Below the pieces are notes generated by a model, which saw only the letters and a program-made list of their open reading frames with translations, ran no database searches and was not told where the DNA came from. From positions 74,501 to 138,500 of the forward strand of contig OZ024848.1 of the NCBI GenBank assembly GCA_964017145.1: 64,000 bases of DNA, in the 5' to 3' direction. Made by a program: the position numbers and the translations under genes. Every line of letters starts with the position of its first letter. Within the stretch, counting starts at the first letter, position 1. Shown here one piece after another: positions 10,490 through 21,290 of this stretch. Source of the stretch: Agrocybe praecox. Lineage: Eukaryota > Basidiomycota > Agaricomycetes > Agaricales > Agrocybaceae.

Positions 10490-10739
10490 GGGTTTCAGAG
10501 AAAAGCAAAGAAAATAATAATACATAATACATGTTCATCTATTACATTCATGGTCGGTGGTTTCTTGCTCGCGATGATAGAAAGTGTCTATTTTTGGTTT
10601 CAATCCGATCGCGTATCTATTTATAGAAATAAAATGTACATGTATCCGGGCATATGAAAACACCTGATGCTCAATCAAGCAAGTTTACTTTCGCTCGTCG
10701 AGAACAAGTTCTTCTTTAATAAGTAGGCGATATTAAAAG

Positions 10740-11341
10740 ACCGATAATGAGACGAGTATTTTAAGTTATTCTCTTTATCCTTCCTTCAGCAAATGTACGA
10801 GGCAGTATTCATGTGGCCCCGTGCTCTTCTGCTCTTCTATTACGGTGTTCCATCATCGGTAGGGGTACTATCTAAGTCGAATATGAGCTCTCTAATGTCA
10901 TTGATCAACAATTCGCTCACGCAAGCCATTTATATTCTGTTCATCACTCAATTCCAGATGCTCGGATGGTTCAGCCGCGTCGGGCGCTTATAATTACATA
11001 CTCAACGATGAAGCTGGTGCTACTGTTCACATTCGACATGTCGTAGGTTCCATCATTTGATAACACGCTTACTACGTGTGGGTGATTCGGCACTAGGTCA
11101 CAGTTATGTCCACAATAGGGGGGAAAAGAAGAAGAGGAGAGACATTGAGCTTCCAGTTCTTCAACTGAAATAACCAGCATAGCAAACTCACTAATGGTTC
11201 TGAGCACCGAGTTGATGTGTTTCGGTAACACTGTCAACTCGCCGCGGTGTGCATAGATAAAGCATTCATTCCTTTCTGGGACGATGACTTTTGGACACTT
11301 GGCTGTCGAAGCGTGCGAGTGAGCCAGACACTCTGGGAACA
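10740..11341 (-). repeat. Upstream part of secreted-protein module 2
   Basis: This is the inverse of 2517-3400 and 27435-27980. The minus strand keeps an open reading frame of 124 codons (10971-11345) across what is an apparent intron in other copies, with AHSHASTAKCPKVIV at its start and VEYVIISARRG at its end. The conserved two-part reading in several copies suggests a relic secreted-protein gene, but no copy has a clear start with a signal peptide. Confidence 0.5.
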
Positions 11342-11446
11342 TCAACTTTTCAGGTCACCCGTAAATTTGCGAAAAACCATGATTTCAGAGTTTCAGGTCA
11401 CCTGAAAATCCAAACTCGCTAGCTTTTGGGTGACCTGAAAAGTTGA
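11342..11446. mobile_element. Palindromic MITE-like element, copy 2
   Basis: TCAACTTTTCAGGTCACCC at the left and GGGTGACCTGAAAAGTTGA at the right bound 105 bp, with the same internal inverted repeat as the other copies. Confidence 0.75.
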
Positions 11447-11589
11447 GCTTCGCAGGTTTGAACGACAGTGGTCTGGGTTTGAGCATTGTCAGCTTCCATG
11501 CGCAACAAGGAAAAAATCTTCAAAATTCATATCAACACAAATTCGCCTGCTACGGTGGCCCGGAACCGCCAGGATGTTTTTCAGTTTCT

Positions 11590-12056
11590 AGTTTTTAATT
11601 TTGATGTACTAACGTGAGAGCGACACAGGGTTTTCGGCTCAGCGCTCAGGGGGCGATGTTTGCCGCCGTACCTGCCTATTGACCATGCTCGTACCATGAA
11701 ATATCTTCCACATTTGGTTGCTCCATCTCGCGGATTCCTAATGAATTCCTCCAGGCTGTTCCGTTTCCAGCAAGGTCCAAAGTTCCGCTTTATCCAAGCA
11801 CGCAGTGTGCCGTCATACAGTTGGAGCATAGGTTTGCACTCCTTGTATACCCTCTCCATTTCCCCACGGGGCATGTAAATAAGAATCCGCAATTATCCAT
11901 AATAGGTCCCCACTTCGAAAGCCTTAGTGCCGCGTTCGCATATCCAGCGCACTGTCTAGAATCTCTCTATGCTCGTCATAGAATATCTTCAGATCTTATA
12001 CGATTTCGAGCGTTTCCAACGCTAGAGATTCTGCCCTTCGCATGTTCTGACCAGGC
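11590..12056 (-). pseudogene. 3' part of a fungal STAND/NLR-type N-terminal-domain gene, split by transposon
   Basis: The minus strand from 12056 reads PGQNMRRAESLALETLEI, then, beyond an in-frame TAA, DLKIFYDEHREILDSALDMR. After a further frame break it reads MERVYKECKPMLQLYDGTLR. This order (…AE.LA.ETLEI..I..FYDEHREILD....R…VY.EC.P.L) is the familiar N-terminal helical domain of basidiomycete STAND/NACHT-type and related proteins, whose first exon lies at 19566-19667 beyond the transposon. The frame breaks show that the gene was degenerate independently of the insertion. A scrap homologous to the distal part (KRNSLEELI...DGATKCGG) lies near 2215-2305. Confidence 0.65.
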
Positions 12057-12058
12057 TA

Positions 12059-12106
12059 ATGTCGGAAATCTCCAGAGTGCCTTATCAGGTTTAGTCCTGA
12101 TAAGGC
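12059..12106. repeat. Left terminal inverted repeat and subterminal hairpin
   Basis: ATGTCGGAAAT is the outer inverted repeat. Immediately inside it, GCCTTATCAGG (12079-12089) and CCTGATAAGGC (12096-12106) form an 11-bp stem with a 6-nt loop. These are likely transposase-binding or cleavage determinants. Confidence 0.8.
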
Positions 12107-12734
12107 CCGTTTTTAGTATGATTAGACGTGCCGAAAATATAATTAGGTCTGACAAATATAATTAGGTTTGATAATGATGTCCGGCATCTAATAATGCCGC
12201 CCTATTTTTAAATCAGAAAGCGGACTTAGACAATATTTGACAATTTGACTACAAACAGCAGTAGATAGATGGTGCCTTTGAATTAGAGCATAGCATGATA
12301 GTATCTACATATACATATGATAAAAACATGACAGAGAATGTGGATGAAATCAGTTTCACGTAGCAGGATGTCGGTACAATGTGATAGATACATGATAAAT
12401 TGTGTGAGATTTATGACTCAGTATGCACGATACTGCACTTAAATAATCATGATTTTCACAGGAAACATACCTCAAGTGTTGGGATAATACAAGGAATCAT
12501 TTTCAAAAGATTGTTTCCACAGAGATAAACGCAGATTGATGAAAATTTGAATGATTCAACAATGATTTAGATGTCATTTTTTCGGGTGGGTGGGATGTAT
12601 ATATTTGTGTACCAGAGATTAAAATATCCTTTGAGGTATATAACAAGATGAATTGTAGAGACTAGAGAACATTAACTAGCTCCTAAGCACTTCAATCACA
12701 TCAATACTCTTAACAACTTGAAGTAACAAACATA
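12107..12734. other. 5' non-coding region of the transposon
   Basis: This AT-rich stretch contains repeated AATTAGG(T) motifs near 12131 and 12158, also present in the right subterminal region. No gene is seen. The sequence near 12640 may hold the transposase promoter, but no clear TATA box stands out. Confidence 0.5.
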
Positions 12735-15700
12735 ATGGCCACAAGAAGGAAACCTGCGGCGCAAGCTTGTCCTCACTGTGGGCAGATCTACCAAGCTCGC
12801 GGGATGCACAGACATGTGTCTTCTTGCTCGATGCGACCCTTGTCACAGGGAGATAGAACCACCGTTGGTCCAGTAGCTAATGAATCAGCCTTGGAAACTT
12901 TGATACGATCAGATAACGAACGTGGTATGTTATCAATATGATTTAAATATTAGCACATGCTGATATGTTCACCTTTGAAACAAACAGGAAATAATGCTAT
13001 ACGTCAAGCGCTTGGAATGGAACAGACACGCACCGACAACGTGTTGTATCATCCCGTCAACGATGAAATACCGGCGCACAACTTTGAACATCAAATCACA
13101 GATTTTGACCAGGAGCATGACGGTCCCACAGAGGATCCTAATAATGATACAGGTCAGTATACATCAAACTATCATGCGGTGTAGCTAATACTCATTATAA
13201 ATCCTCTATAATTTTCAGACAATACAGCTCCGAACACTGGTGTTGGTCCTGTCACGGTGCAAGACCGCCCAAACTCGAATGATAACGGCAGCCCAGCGCA
13301 GCCTCCGCCAGGACTTAACAATATATCCATTGAGTCGCATCCGAATTCAAGCGTAGCACTGAAGATCTTAACTTTTCTTGAATATGCGGAGCTTGTAGAC
13401 AAGGAGAACGAGAAAAATCAGCAGCGCCTCAATGCAGAGGCTGAGAGCCGCCAAACTACACCATGGAATCCTTTCAACACTAGAGAGGATTTTGAATTGG
13501 CTGAAATCACGCTGGAGTCTCACCTCAACCGCAAACAAACTGAGAAGCTGATCGACATTATATGGAGAGCAATCCCGGAAAATTCCCGTCATCTCTCTCC
13601 GCTATCTATACACTCATACAGCGATCTACGTGCTACCTGGGATCATGCAAGAAAGATACGAGCAAGCGGGGTAAGTTATTATATCGTTTTAAACACTGGC
13701 AATAAGCTAACTCTCAGTCGCAGTTCGTAGAGCATACAATCAATGTACCATACAAGAATACAGAGCTTTCTTATAAGGCTTGGGTTCGCCCAGTCTGGAC
13801 ATGGTGTGAAGAGCTACTCAAAAATCGTGACCTCATTGGCCAATTCCACTTTGATGCAATCAAGAAATCCAGGTTTACTTCGGAAGGAGTATGGGAGAGA
13901 CTCATTGACGAGCCATGGACCGCTGATGCTTGGTGGGAATTTCAAGTGAGTATCATCTCAGAATCATTTTTTTAATCTTATTAAATTCTTCTCAATACAG
14001 ACGATGATCGGAGAGTTACACATTGACGCAAAGCCGTTCTCGATCATTCTCTACGCAGATAAAACCCGACTATCATCATTCGGAACGGAGAAGGGCTATC
14101 CTGTTCTGGTGCGCTGTGCGAACCTTCCGGTGGATATTCGTAATGGGAATGGTGTAGGAGGCGCTCGTCTTGTAGGGTGGCTCCCCATTGTGCGTACTCA
14201 GTAGACTGTATTATTATTGACATAGAGAATTCACGTGACATTTTGTATTTAGCCAGAAGAATTAGCAAGTGAGACAGGAAAACGGCTCTATATTAATGCC
14301 AAACGAGAGATTTGGCATGAAGCTGTGGCTTTAATATTTAAATCTATCGAGCCATATACACGAGTTGGAACCGCTGTCAGGTGTGCTGATGGCATAACTC
14401 GCAAGCTCATACCACACATTTTGATAATATCAGCTGACTACGAGGAACAGTAAGTGCAAGATTCAAAGCTATGGTCTATATTAATCACCTGTATTTATAG
14501 AACCATGATGTCTCTTATCCGTGGACAAAGCTCTTTACATCCTTGCCCAGTATGTCTTGTTGCATCCAAGGATATTCCGCGCCTTTCAATTTCATATGAA
14601 CTTCGCACCACCATTTCAATGGAAGTGACCTATAACGAGAGTCAGAATATGAACGCAACGGACCGCGAAGAATTGCTGAAATCGGTTGGACTTCGGAACG
14701 TGAATGTAACTATTTATATATTGCTTCTGATCTACATGTTTAATTAGCCATTGAATCTATACATAGAACATGTTCTGGAATCTCCGTGGAACCGATGTTT
14801 ATTCTGCCTTATCGTGGGATCGTCTACATGCATATCATGGCGGGCTATTCTCCGATCATTTGCTCACCGAATTCAAAAGCATTCTAGAAAAAGATGTACA
14901 AAATAAACGAAAAAGTGCAACAGAAATAGATAAAGCGTATGTATCTACATTATAAGAGTTAATTTATCCGTCTAAATAATGGCTTAACTTGATAACAGAA
15001 TACAGGAGATGCCGACGTGGTCAGGCCTGTATCATTTCAAGTCTCTAGGTGAAACTGGGGAGTTTGCAGATGGAACAAAATTTGAGGATTTATCCAAGGT
15101 ACACTTTCTACTCTTACATGCATTAGGATAACCTTTATACCCAACTTGCTGTTAGATTATCGTCTATGCGTCAGCTCATGTGCTAAGCGAGCAAGCAAGC
15201 AAAGCCGGCTTCAGTCTTCTTCGAGTAATTCGAAGTTATGTAGAACTCGACATGTTCACCTCACTCACCCTTCAATCGGACAGTACATTAAAGCGTGGTC
15301 AAGAGGAACTGCTCAAATTTGAGCAGCTTGTTCAGGTACAGTATTTCTCCAGTAGTATCTCCGAGTCACTGAAATACTCACAGATTTTATTGATCATTAG
15401 GAATATTCTAAGCTACGTCCGGAGAAAAACTGGACCTTTCCGAAGATGCACACACATCAACATGTTTTCCGAGACATTATTCGAAAGGGGGTCACACGAA
15501 ATTACAATACAAAACCAAACGAAAAACTAAACGGACCATTGAAGAAGTTCTACCAAAATCATACAAATTTTAAAAATGTGGCATCGCAGGTACGCTCCTA
15601 CTGTCTTTCTTTAACTGAAATACTCTCTGATGACCAGCAGATCTTACGCGTAAACGAGATGCAGCTTGTGTCCACTATTATCAGGACCGATATCGACATT

Positions 15701-16524
15701 TTAGATGAGAGGAACCGTGTTGCCGCTGATGCGGCAGAGGCATTATCTACACATACGGACCAGGACCGTGCCGATTCGGATGAACCCGAGCCGCAAGCGC
15801 CTAATACTACTGAGGCGCCCATCGAGTCTTCAGAGAAATCCAAGAACGACTTTGATCATATTGTGCTTGGCTCACCAAACAGTCCCATTACCTTGTCGTC
15901 CATTGAGACGGAGTCCCCACAGTTCAATGGCCTTCGACGTAAACTCAATAAATATATTTCCAATCGAACTCAAGGTGTACGCGTTATCTTATCAGCAAAC
16001 CACGAGGTATTTGCATATCTATATTTATATATTACACTTCCACTTGATTAACATAATGAATACTGTAACAGATTACTCTTTATCAGATGCTCAAAGTCCA
16101 ATTTGGGTCCGTCGTAAACTGGGAACTTCAAACTAACATATTACGCGTCAATCCTAGATTCCATCACAAAGATCGACATGATTTCGCACTTATTCAAGCA
16201 ACAAAGGAAGAAGTCGTCTTCGTTCAGCTCCAAGCAATGTTCAAGCTGCACTATGATGGGATTAAATATCTGCTAGCCCTGGCTCTTCCGTTTGACGAAC
16301 CTCGATCCATGCAGAACCGGCGAAGAGACACTCTTTTGTCTTTTACAAGAGTTCGTCCACGAAAGGAGTCAATCATTATTGATTTGAACTCGGTCATTCG
16401 GGGAGCATTATTGTGCTTCGATCAGTCATCTGATGCAGATGAGCGTCTGGTGATAGATTCAACAGACGAGGACATGTGGTTGCGATTGAAGTCTGTTCAG
16501 CAGGGTCTTCATATCAAATTCTAA
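12735..16524 (+). CDS. Plavaka-family transposase
   Basis: About 13 exons are inferred with GT-AG introns. The N-terminus has a C2HC/C2H2-like zinc finger (CPHCGQIY...MHRHVSSC), as expected for DNA-binding transposases. Downstream come the Plavaka hallmarks: WTADAWWEFQ, then IILYADKTRLSSFGTEKGYP, VLVRCANLPVDIRNG and GGARLVGWLPI, then ILIISADYEEQ and MSLIRGQSSLHPCPVCLV, then DRLHAYHGGLFSDHL. Near the C-terminal third is HQHVFRDIIRKGVTRNYNTK followed by PNEKLNGPLKKFY. The Asp residues in YADKT and SADYEE and the Glu in NEK are plausible acidic catalytic residues; this assignment is inference. The C-terminus (RVRPRKESIIIDLNSVIRGA) resembles the usual end of the family. No frameshift or stop was noticed, and the length is in the usual range, so the enzyme may be active. 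Confidence 0.88.
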
Positions 16525-16685
16525 CATTCATTGAATACATGTGTCTTCAGTACTGCTAGTATATAATTTATAGATACTTGTTAAACTGACCTTTATTTAT
16601 CTTAGTAATGGCAGTTGGTCGGATAATTGTACTACTATATATACAGGTAACTATCATACAAAAAAAAACAATCTTTCCCTATAAC

Positions 16686-18943
16686 ATGCCCCCATCGTCT
16701 GCTTCACATAATAGAACACTGGCAGCTCGCCTGATTGTTCCTGCTGCTGTTATTACTCCTGCCCCAAGTCCTGCTCCTCCCGGAAGCGCTCAGCCTCCCC
16801 CGGCCATGGCTCAACCTCCTGCAAGCACTGGGTCAACCGTAAACTCCGGCAGGAGTACTCCGAGTCATGCATCTGCAATCTCCCCTTCTCATACCAACAT
16901 GTACCAGTTGGATAAAAAAGAAATCTATAAGGTATGTTACCATGCAATTTCATCTCGTTTAAATGTACTATTACACATTTTAACCCTCAAATTAAAATTC
17001 AAACAGGCTTACTGTGAATCTGAGCTTCAGAACGCTATTCTAAAGGAAGAAAACCGCAAGCATCTCGAAACAATCGCCGCTCTTACCGCAAAGCTTCGCA
17101 GAAAGGGCCCAGGCAAGAACAAAGCATCTTCAAATGTGGAACAGGACCCGGAAACTGCTATTGCAGATCTGCACGACGACAATCTTGGCGACCCCTCTAT
17201 TCTCCGAATAACCGACATTTTGGAGAAAGAAATAGAGAAAGCCGCTCATAATTTTCTCGTCATGGGATCATTATATGTCGATCCCGTCGATTTTGTGCGT
17301 ATTCCGCCACACTGGGGTCCTACATCATCTTCCCGCTACCATGGACTTCCACCTCAGCAGGTGGACTCACCTGATGGCATAGCTTCCGAGCTTCAGCACA
17401 CTATTGACAAGAAATTCCATCCCCTGATGCGTCTTGCTGGCCATGAGAATGGCAGTGAGTTTGCCCGAATTGTAAGTTATATTTTTGTTCTATAATTGTC
17501 GATGAGATTCACTATTCTAAACATAGTTTCGACGCGCTATGGGCGGCGCACGGTCCATTACCATAAATATTCTACAAGGACAGGTGCCGCAGCTCTTCCA
17601 CGTCACGGCGGACGCAGCGAATAAGGAGAAGAGTCTACGTGGATCTTTGGACGAGTTCAAAACACTTCTTGGTATTACCCAGGACTCCGTAACAGGGGAG
17701 ATCGTCGCTCCAAAGTTATGTCCTATTTTTAACTACAATAACCCTTTGGTCAGTCAAGATGCCCCCGTTCAGAAGGAACTCTTTTGTTCAGAAATTTTAT
17801 ATGCAGTATGTAATACTACATTCCGATACCATTAATACTCTGAGCTAATTTTATACTTGACTTAATATAACATGTAGATCGGCCGCTGTATTATGTTCGG
17901 GAAATCTGCTATAAATCGAACCGGTGCCTCAAAATCAAGAGCAAAAAGCATGTTTATACTTCCTGGTGTAGAACTGCGCACTACCTTCGGATTTATCTCG
18001 ATGGTGGCTATTTTGGTATGTCATTCACACCGTAACACATTCATCACTGATATGTCGTCAACTATTAATAATACTCACTGGGATAAATTTAGGCACGCTA
18101 CATTCTCTCATGCGATACACGGTTTGACAGCTCTGGGATTGGAAGCAATACTGGGTGGAATTATCGGGAGGATTATGGCTATTATAAGCGACTTCTCGTT
18201 AAGGCCACCAGTGAAAACCCGGAATACATTCGGCGATTGCTCAAGGCATGGGACGACAACATATTCTCTCAGGAACTCAGCCGTAAATCCGCCGCAAGCG
18301 ACAATAGTCATGGTACCACTAACCGGATAGATGACCAACTCTCTCGGGACCTGCAAGCCATCAATCTTCAGCCTCCATCTCCATCAAATTCTGATTCCGA
18401 GGACAGCAACCTCCCTCAAGAAAATCCCCCGGCACCTCGGCATCAACCAAATTACGAATCAGACGCAACCAACGATTTATCATATCTTGAGGTTGAAGCC
18501 CCACCTGAGTCCCACCCACAATCACTTCGCCGAACGTATACAGAGAGCAATGTTATGATTGGCTCATTATCTTCGGCACCCCAGGTGTGTACTAATCATA
18601 TCTAATCATATTTGATCTAATCTAAATTACACATGTATAGATTATTCCTCCACCTTCCGGGCCCACATTGCTTGCAAGTGATATGAGTGCTCCTGCAGAC
18701 ATCAATATTGCAGGTCCCCCTCCATCCCGTCAAGTTGTTAATGATGCCGAGGCCAGTACTATGGTATTTATAGATCAACTTGAAATTTCGACTACATTGA
18801 CAACACTGCCACAGGTTAAACCACGACCTAAACCGAAGCCAAAGCCAAAGAAAAAGGTAGAATTAGAAAATACTATAACAAGTGCTGATAGTGCACCACC
18901 AATTACAAGGAGTATGCGACAACGAGGAAAAGAACCAAATTGA
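16686..18943 (+). CDS. Transposon companion protein (second ORF of the Plavaka element)
   Basis: About 6-7 exons are inferred from ATG 16686 (MPPSSASHNRTLAARLIVPA). The N-terminus is Pro/Ala/Ser-rich. A coiled-coil candidate follows (ESELQNAILKEENRKHLETI), then a Lys-rich patch. The central domain includes EIEKAAHNFLVMGSLYVDP, LRGSLDEFKTLLGI, APKLCPIFNYNNPLV and FCSEILYAIGRCIMFGKSA, then FGFISMVAILARYILSCD. The C-terminus is acidic/Ser-rich and ends in a basic PKPKPKPKKK patch that could be a nuclear signal. The layout recalls the uncharacterised proteins (DUF6698-like, from memory) found near basidiomycete transposons. It lies 160 bp after the transposase on the same strand. It may bind the transposase or element ends, but no function is shown. 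Confidence 0.72.
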
Positions 18944-19173
18944 TCTGTAGTATCATTAATGTAAATTGTATGCATTGTCATCATTCAGTACATTTTAAAT
19001 TTGATTGGGGTATCCATAAATTTATTCAAGTTGAAGCTCTACGTTACAAATGATAAATACATGGTAAACACCAGAAATCTACATATAATGTCGACTTGAA
19101 GTCGATTACAACCAGTTCACTGATTATCTAAAATGGGGGTATATATTTAGGTCGCATTACTAAGTTATACAAG

Positions 19174-19264
19174 AACTGATGGCCTACTTGGTAGCGTGTT
19201 GGACACACATGCATAATAATGCAGCATACTCTTTATGAGGTTGCGGGTTCGATTCCTGAACTGT
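19174..19264 (+). repeat. tRNA-like / SINE-like segment with pol III A and B boxes
   Basis: TGGCCTACTTGG (19180-19191) matches an internal A box, and GGTTCGATTCC (19246-19256) a B box. They are spaced about 55 bp apart, as in tRNA-derived SINEs. The flanks do not fold into a good cloverleaf, so this is not called a tRNA gene. It lies in the 3' non-coding part of the Plavaka element. Confidence 0.45.
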
Positions 19265-19324
19265 GCATTCTAATTACGTGCTTATGTCATTATAATTTTT
19301 GCCTCAATGCTGATTATAAGCGGA

Positions 19325-19508
19325 GATCTAATTAGTTGCTGCCTCTTATTTTCGGGAACCGAAACATCTGATTAGGTTTGATGCTTGTTCTAATTAGGTT
19401 CGCAACGTGTCTAATAAGGCGTAACTTGAAACTTATTAGGCCTAATAATACAAAAATAACTATAAGTGCCTTATTGGCCTAATTAGGCACTTATGAAATT
19501 TCCGACAT
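19325..19508. repeat. Right subterminal repeats and terminal inverted repeat
   Basis: This region holds a series of TAATTAG/CTAATTAGG/CTAATAAGG motifs, a hairpin of AAGTGCCT (19464-19471) with AGGCACTT (19485-19492), and the terminal ATTTCCGACAT. The motif is shared with the left end (AATTAGGT). Confidence 0.7.
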
Positions 19509-19510
19509 TA

Positions 19511-19667
19511 AGAGCGAGATAATCAGCTTTGGAGCCTTCACCTAGCGGCAATGGTGAATGCACACCTTCTTAAATGAGTCATTCAGAGTTCGTGCGAGTT
19601 CAATAATGACCTTGAGTGCTGTTCCAAGAGAGACTACGGCCAGAGTAATGGATAATGGATCTACCAT
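19511..19667 (-). pseudogene. First exon and intron 1 of the STAND/NLR-type gene, cut by the transposon
   Basis: ATG at 19667 (minus) opens MVDPLSITLAVVSLGTALKV and IIELARTLNDSFKK, a classic start of basidiomycete proteins with this helical N-terminal domain. The exon ends at 19566 with a GTGTGC donor. The intron runs to the transposon boundary. Removing the transposon plus one TA restores a CTCTTAG acceptor followed by PGQNMRRAESL at 12056. The element therefore sits in the 3' splice site of intron 1. The downstream exon already contains a stop, so the gene is a relic. Confidence 0.7.
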
Positions 19668-20149
19668 TGTAGGGAAACTGAATAAAGAGGAAAGTTGCTG
19701 GTCTATCGCCTGAGATTATATGATTTCACTGAATATCATCAGCACTGCAGTTCAGCACTGCGGGCCGGCGCCCATCTACCCGTTATAAATAAACGCCGTC
19801 ATTAACGATGTTCCGAAAAACAACTTACCTGGTTCCATGCCATGTAGTGCAAGTAGTGTATCGGCCCTCCATCAAAATCCATTATGAGTAAGGTATCCGC
19901 AAATTATGGTGGCCACGGTTGAGCAATACAGGTGTCAAAACGATAACTCGTAAACGCATAAACGGTTGTGAAGGTGTGCTCGTGCTCGTATAGAGTCAAA
20001 TATACGCTAGCTGGGGCTATGAGGTGTATATCAGTCGCACGTTACTGCAGAGCCCATGATGCTCATTGCGGTGCAGTCATTGAATACAGGTATGTCTTGA
20101 GGTAAGCGAAAGAATAGAGCACCATCACAATCGCTGGTGGAAATTTCAT

Positions 20150-20460
20150 GATCCCACGAGAATTAGTTCCTCAGAAAGTGGATCCCTGGAAAATAAATTT
20201 CGTATGACTTTTCGAGAATAAACATGGGTAACAGAACCATCATGTGCTTACCCTGAAGTATAGATGGTCTCCTTGGCTGTGAACGTGGATGCCTCGGTGC
20301 TCGTAGGCTTTACCAGTAGACACGAGCCTTTTCGCAATAGCCTTTCCAATTTCATAGAGCGTGCATTCGCCGTTGATCCCGAAGTAGAAGCCTTCTCGCC
20401 CACGGGCCACTGCGCCAGGGTCCTTCCTTACAAGATTGAGAAGCGGGAGATAGGGTTACG
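20150..20460 (-). pseudogene. Epimerase-like C-terminal fragment, copy 2
   Basis: The minus strand reads GREGFYFGINGECTLYEIGK and AIAKRLVSTGKAYEHRGIHV, followed by HSQGDHLYF. A GT-AG intron (GTAAGC...TTCCAG) leads to DPLSEELILVGS. The reading is cleaner than the copy at 1720-1866, which carries a premature stop. The N-terminal two thirds of such an enzyme are absent, so this is a fragment. The family assignment is from memory and moderate at best. Confidence 0.45.
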
Positions 20461-20569
20461 TAACTAAATTGAAAAGCGAACGGAAGAAAGTGAGTGCCAT
20501 GGAAAGTATTCGAGAGACATGTGTGACCCACGATCGGCGATATGTACGTTGAAACGTTGACCCATTGTG

Positions 20570-20699
20570 TGCATTGGATTAGGAGGAGTAACTTCAACGC
20601 CCTGGAACGCTAGTGATGCAGAAAGCCAACGAGGAGAAGGAACAAAAGCCTGTGGATTGCTCAATCTACCTGTTGAGCGCTTGGATGATTTGGCATCGT
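20570..20699 (-). pseudogene. Fragment of the 731-codon gene's 5' end, copy 2
   Basis: The minus strand encodes SSKRSTGRLSNPQAFVPSPR and WLSASLAFQGVEVTPPNP, homologous to residues 4-40 of the protein from 5102-7297. One base is missing just after the original ATGCCAAAT, so the original start is out of frame. Confidence 0.7.
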
Positions 20700-20803
20700 T
20701 ACCGATGCGGTACTGCAGAAAGAACATCAAGCCGGGCACTCGGCGGCCCTGTCAGCTCCGAATTAAATTCTAAGACGACACGGTTTGCCTGGGTTCTTCA
20801 GCC

Positions 20804-21290
20804 ATGCTCTGCCTCGGAAGGGCGAGAGTGGTCTTTAACCTGCTCAAAGCACCAGCCTCTCTACGACAGGTTTTCTCTTCCTCACCGGTTTCGCTGCCAC
20901 GTCGTACCCTATCCACCGTAGCAGGTTCCCAGAAGTTGCCAGAACGATATCTTCAACCACACGTCGGGCCACTGGGTGTAAGTCTCTGTTCTATCGCACA
21001 CATCTTTGACCCGTAATCTTTGTTGCTTAGTTATAACGACGCTGTTCGCCACGAAGAGCAGAGGGTCTCTTTCGATGTCAACGCGCTTTGCCGATTTGGA
21101 GGCAGGTCCGTCAACAAAACGGCAGAGGATGTGGTCGGCTTGTCGAAGTTTGCCGAGGGCGGACTCAGCTGTACCTTCACATCACTCTACGCGACGGTCA
21201 GCAGATGGTCGCCCGCATAGGGCCCTATGCCATGACCGCGCCGAGGTACTACACCGTAGTGAATGAAGTTGCCACTATCGAATACCTCTT
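20804..21290 (+). pseudogene. Truncated Aim9-like phosphotransferase fragment, copy 2
   Basis: ATG 20804 opens MLCLGRARVVFNLLKAPASL, a presequence-like leader. Compared with 983-1453, an 8-nt insertion (GTTGCCAG) after GSQ disrupts exon 1. Exon 2 from about 21031 again reads VSFDVNALCRF and SVNKTAEDVVGLSKFAEGG, then PYAMTAPRYYTVVNEVATIE. It breaks into the AT-rich repeat at about 21290. Additional substitutions in the RIPYP-like region show decay. Confidence 0.65.

Larger units (their letters stand above)
12059..19508 (+). mobile_element. Plavaka-type (CACTA/CMC) DNA transposon, 7.45 kb, apparently complete
   Basis: The element begins ATGTCGGAAAT (12059-12069) and ends with the inverse ATTTCCGACAT (19498-19508). 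Similarity extends inward through AGTGCCT-AT-AGG. It is flanked by TA on both sides (12057-12058 and 19509-19510), consistent with a 2-bp target duplication. It carries two same-strand multi-exon genes, a Plavaka transposase (12735-16524) and a companion ORF (16686-18943). Subterminal regions contain hairpins and repeated (C)TAATTAGG/CTAATAAGG motifs. Both genes read through without visible stops after splicing, so the copy may be autonomous. Confidence 0.88.

Noticed and set aside
10971..11345. 124-codon minus-strand frame as a functional secreted-protein gene
   Set aside because: The corresponding region in the other modules has a frame break or apparent intron, and no signal peptide precedes it; treated as a relic within the repeat.
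12059..19508. LTR retrotransposon
   Set aside because: There are no long terminal repeats, reverse transcriptase or integrase motifs; the terminal inverted repeats and transposase motifs indicate a DNA transposon.
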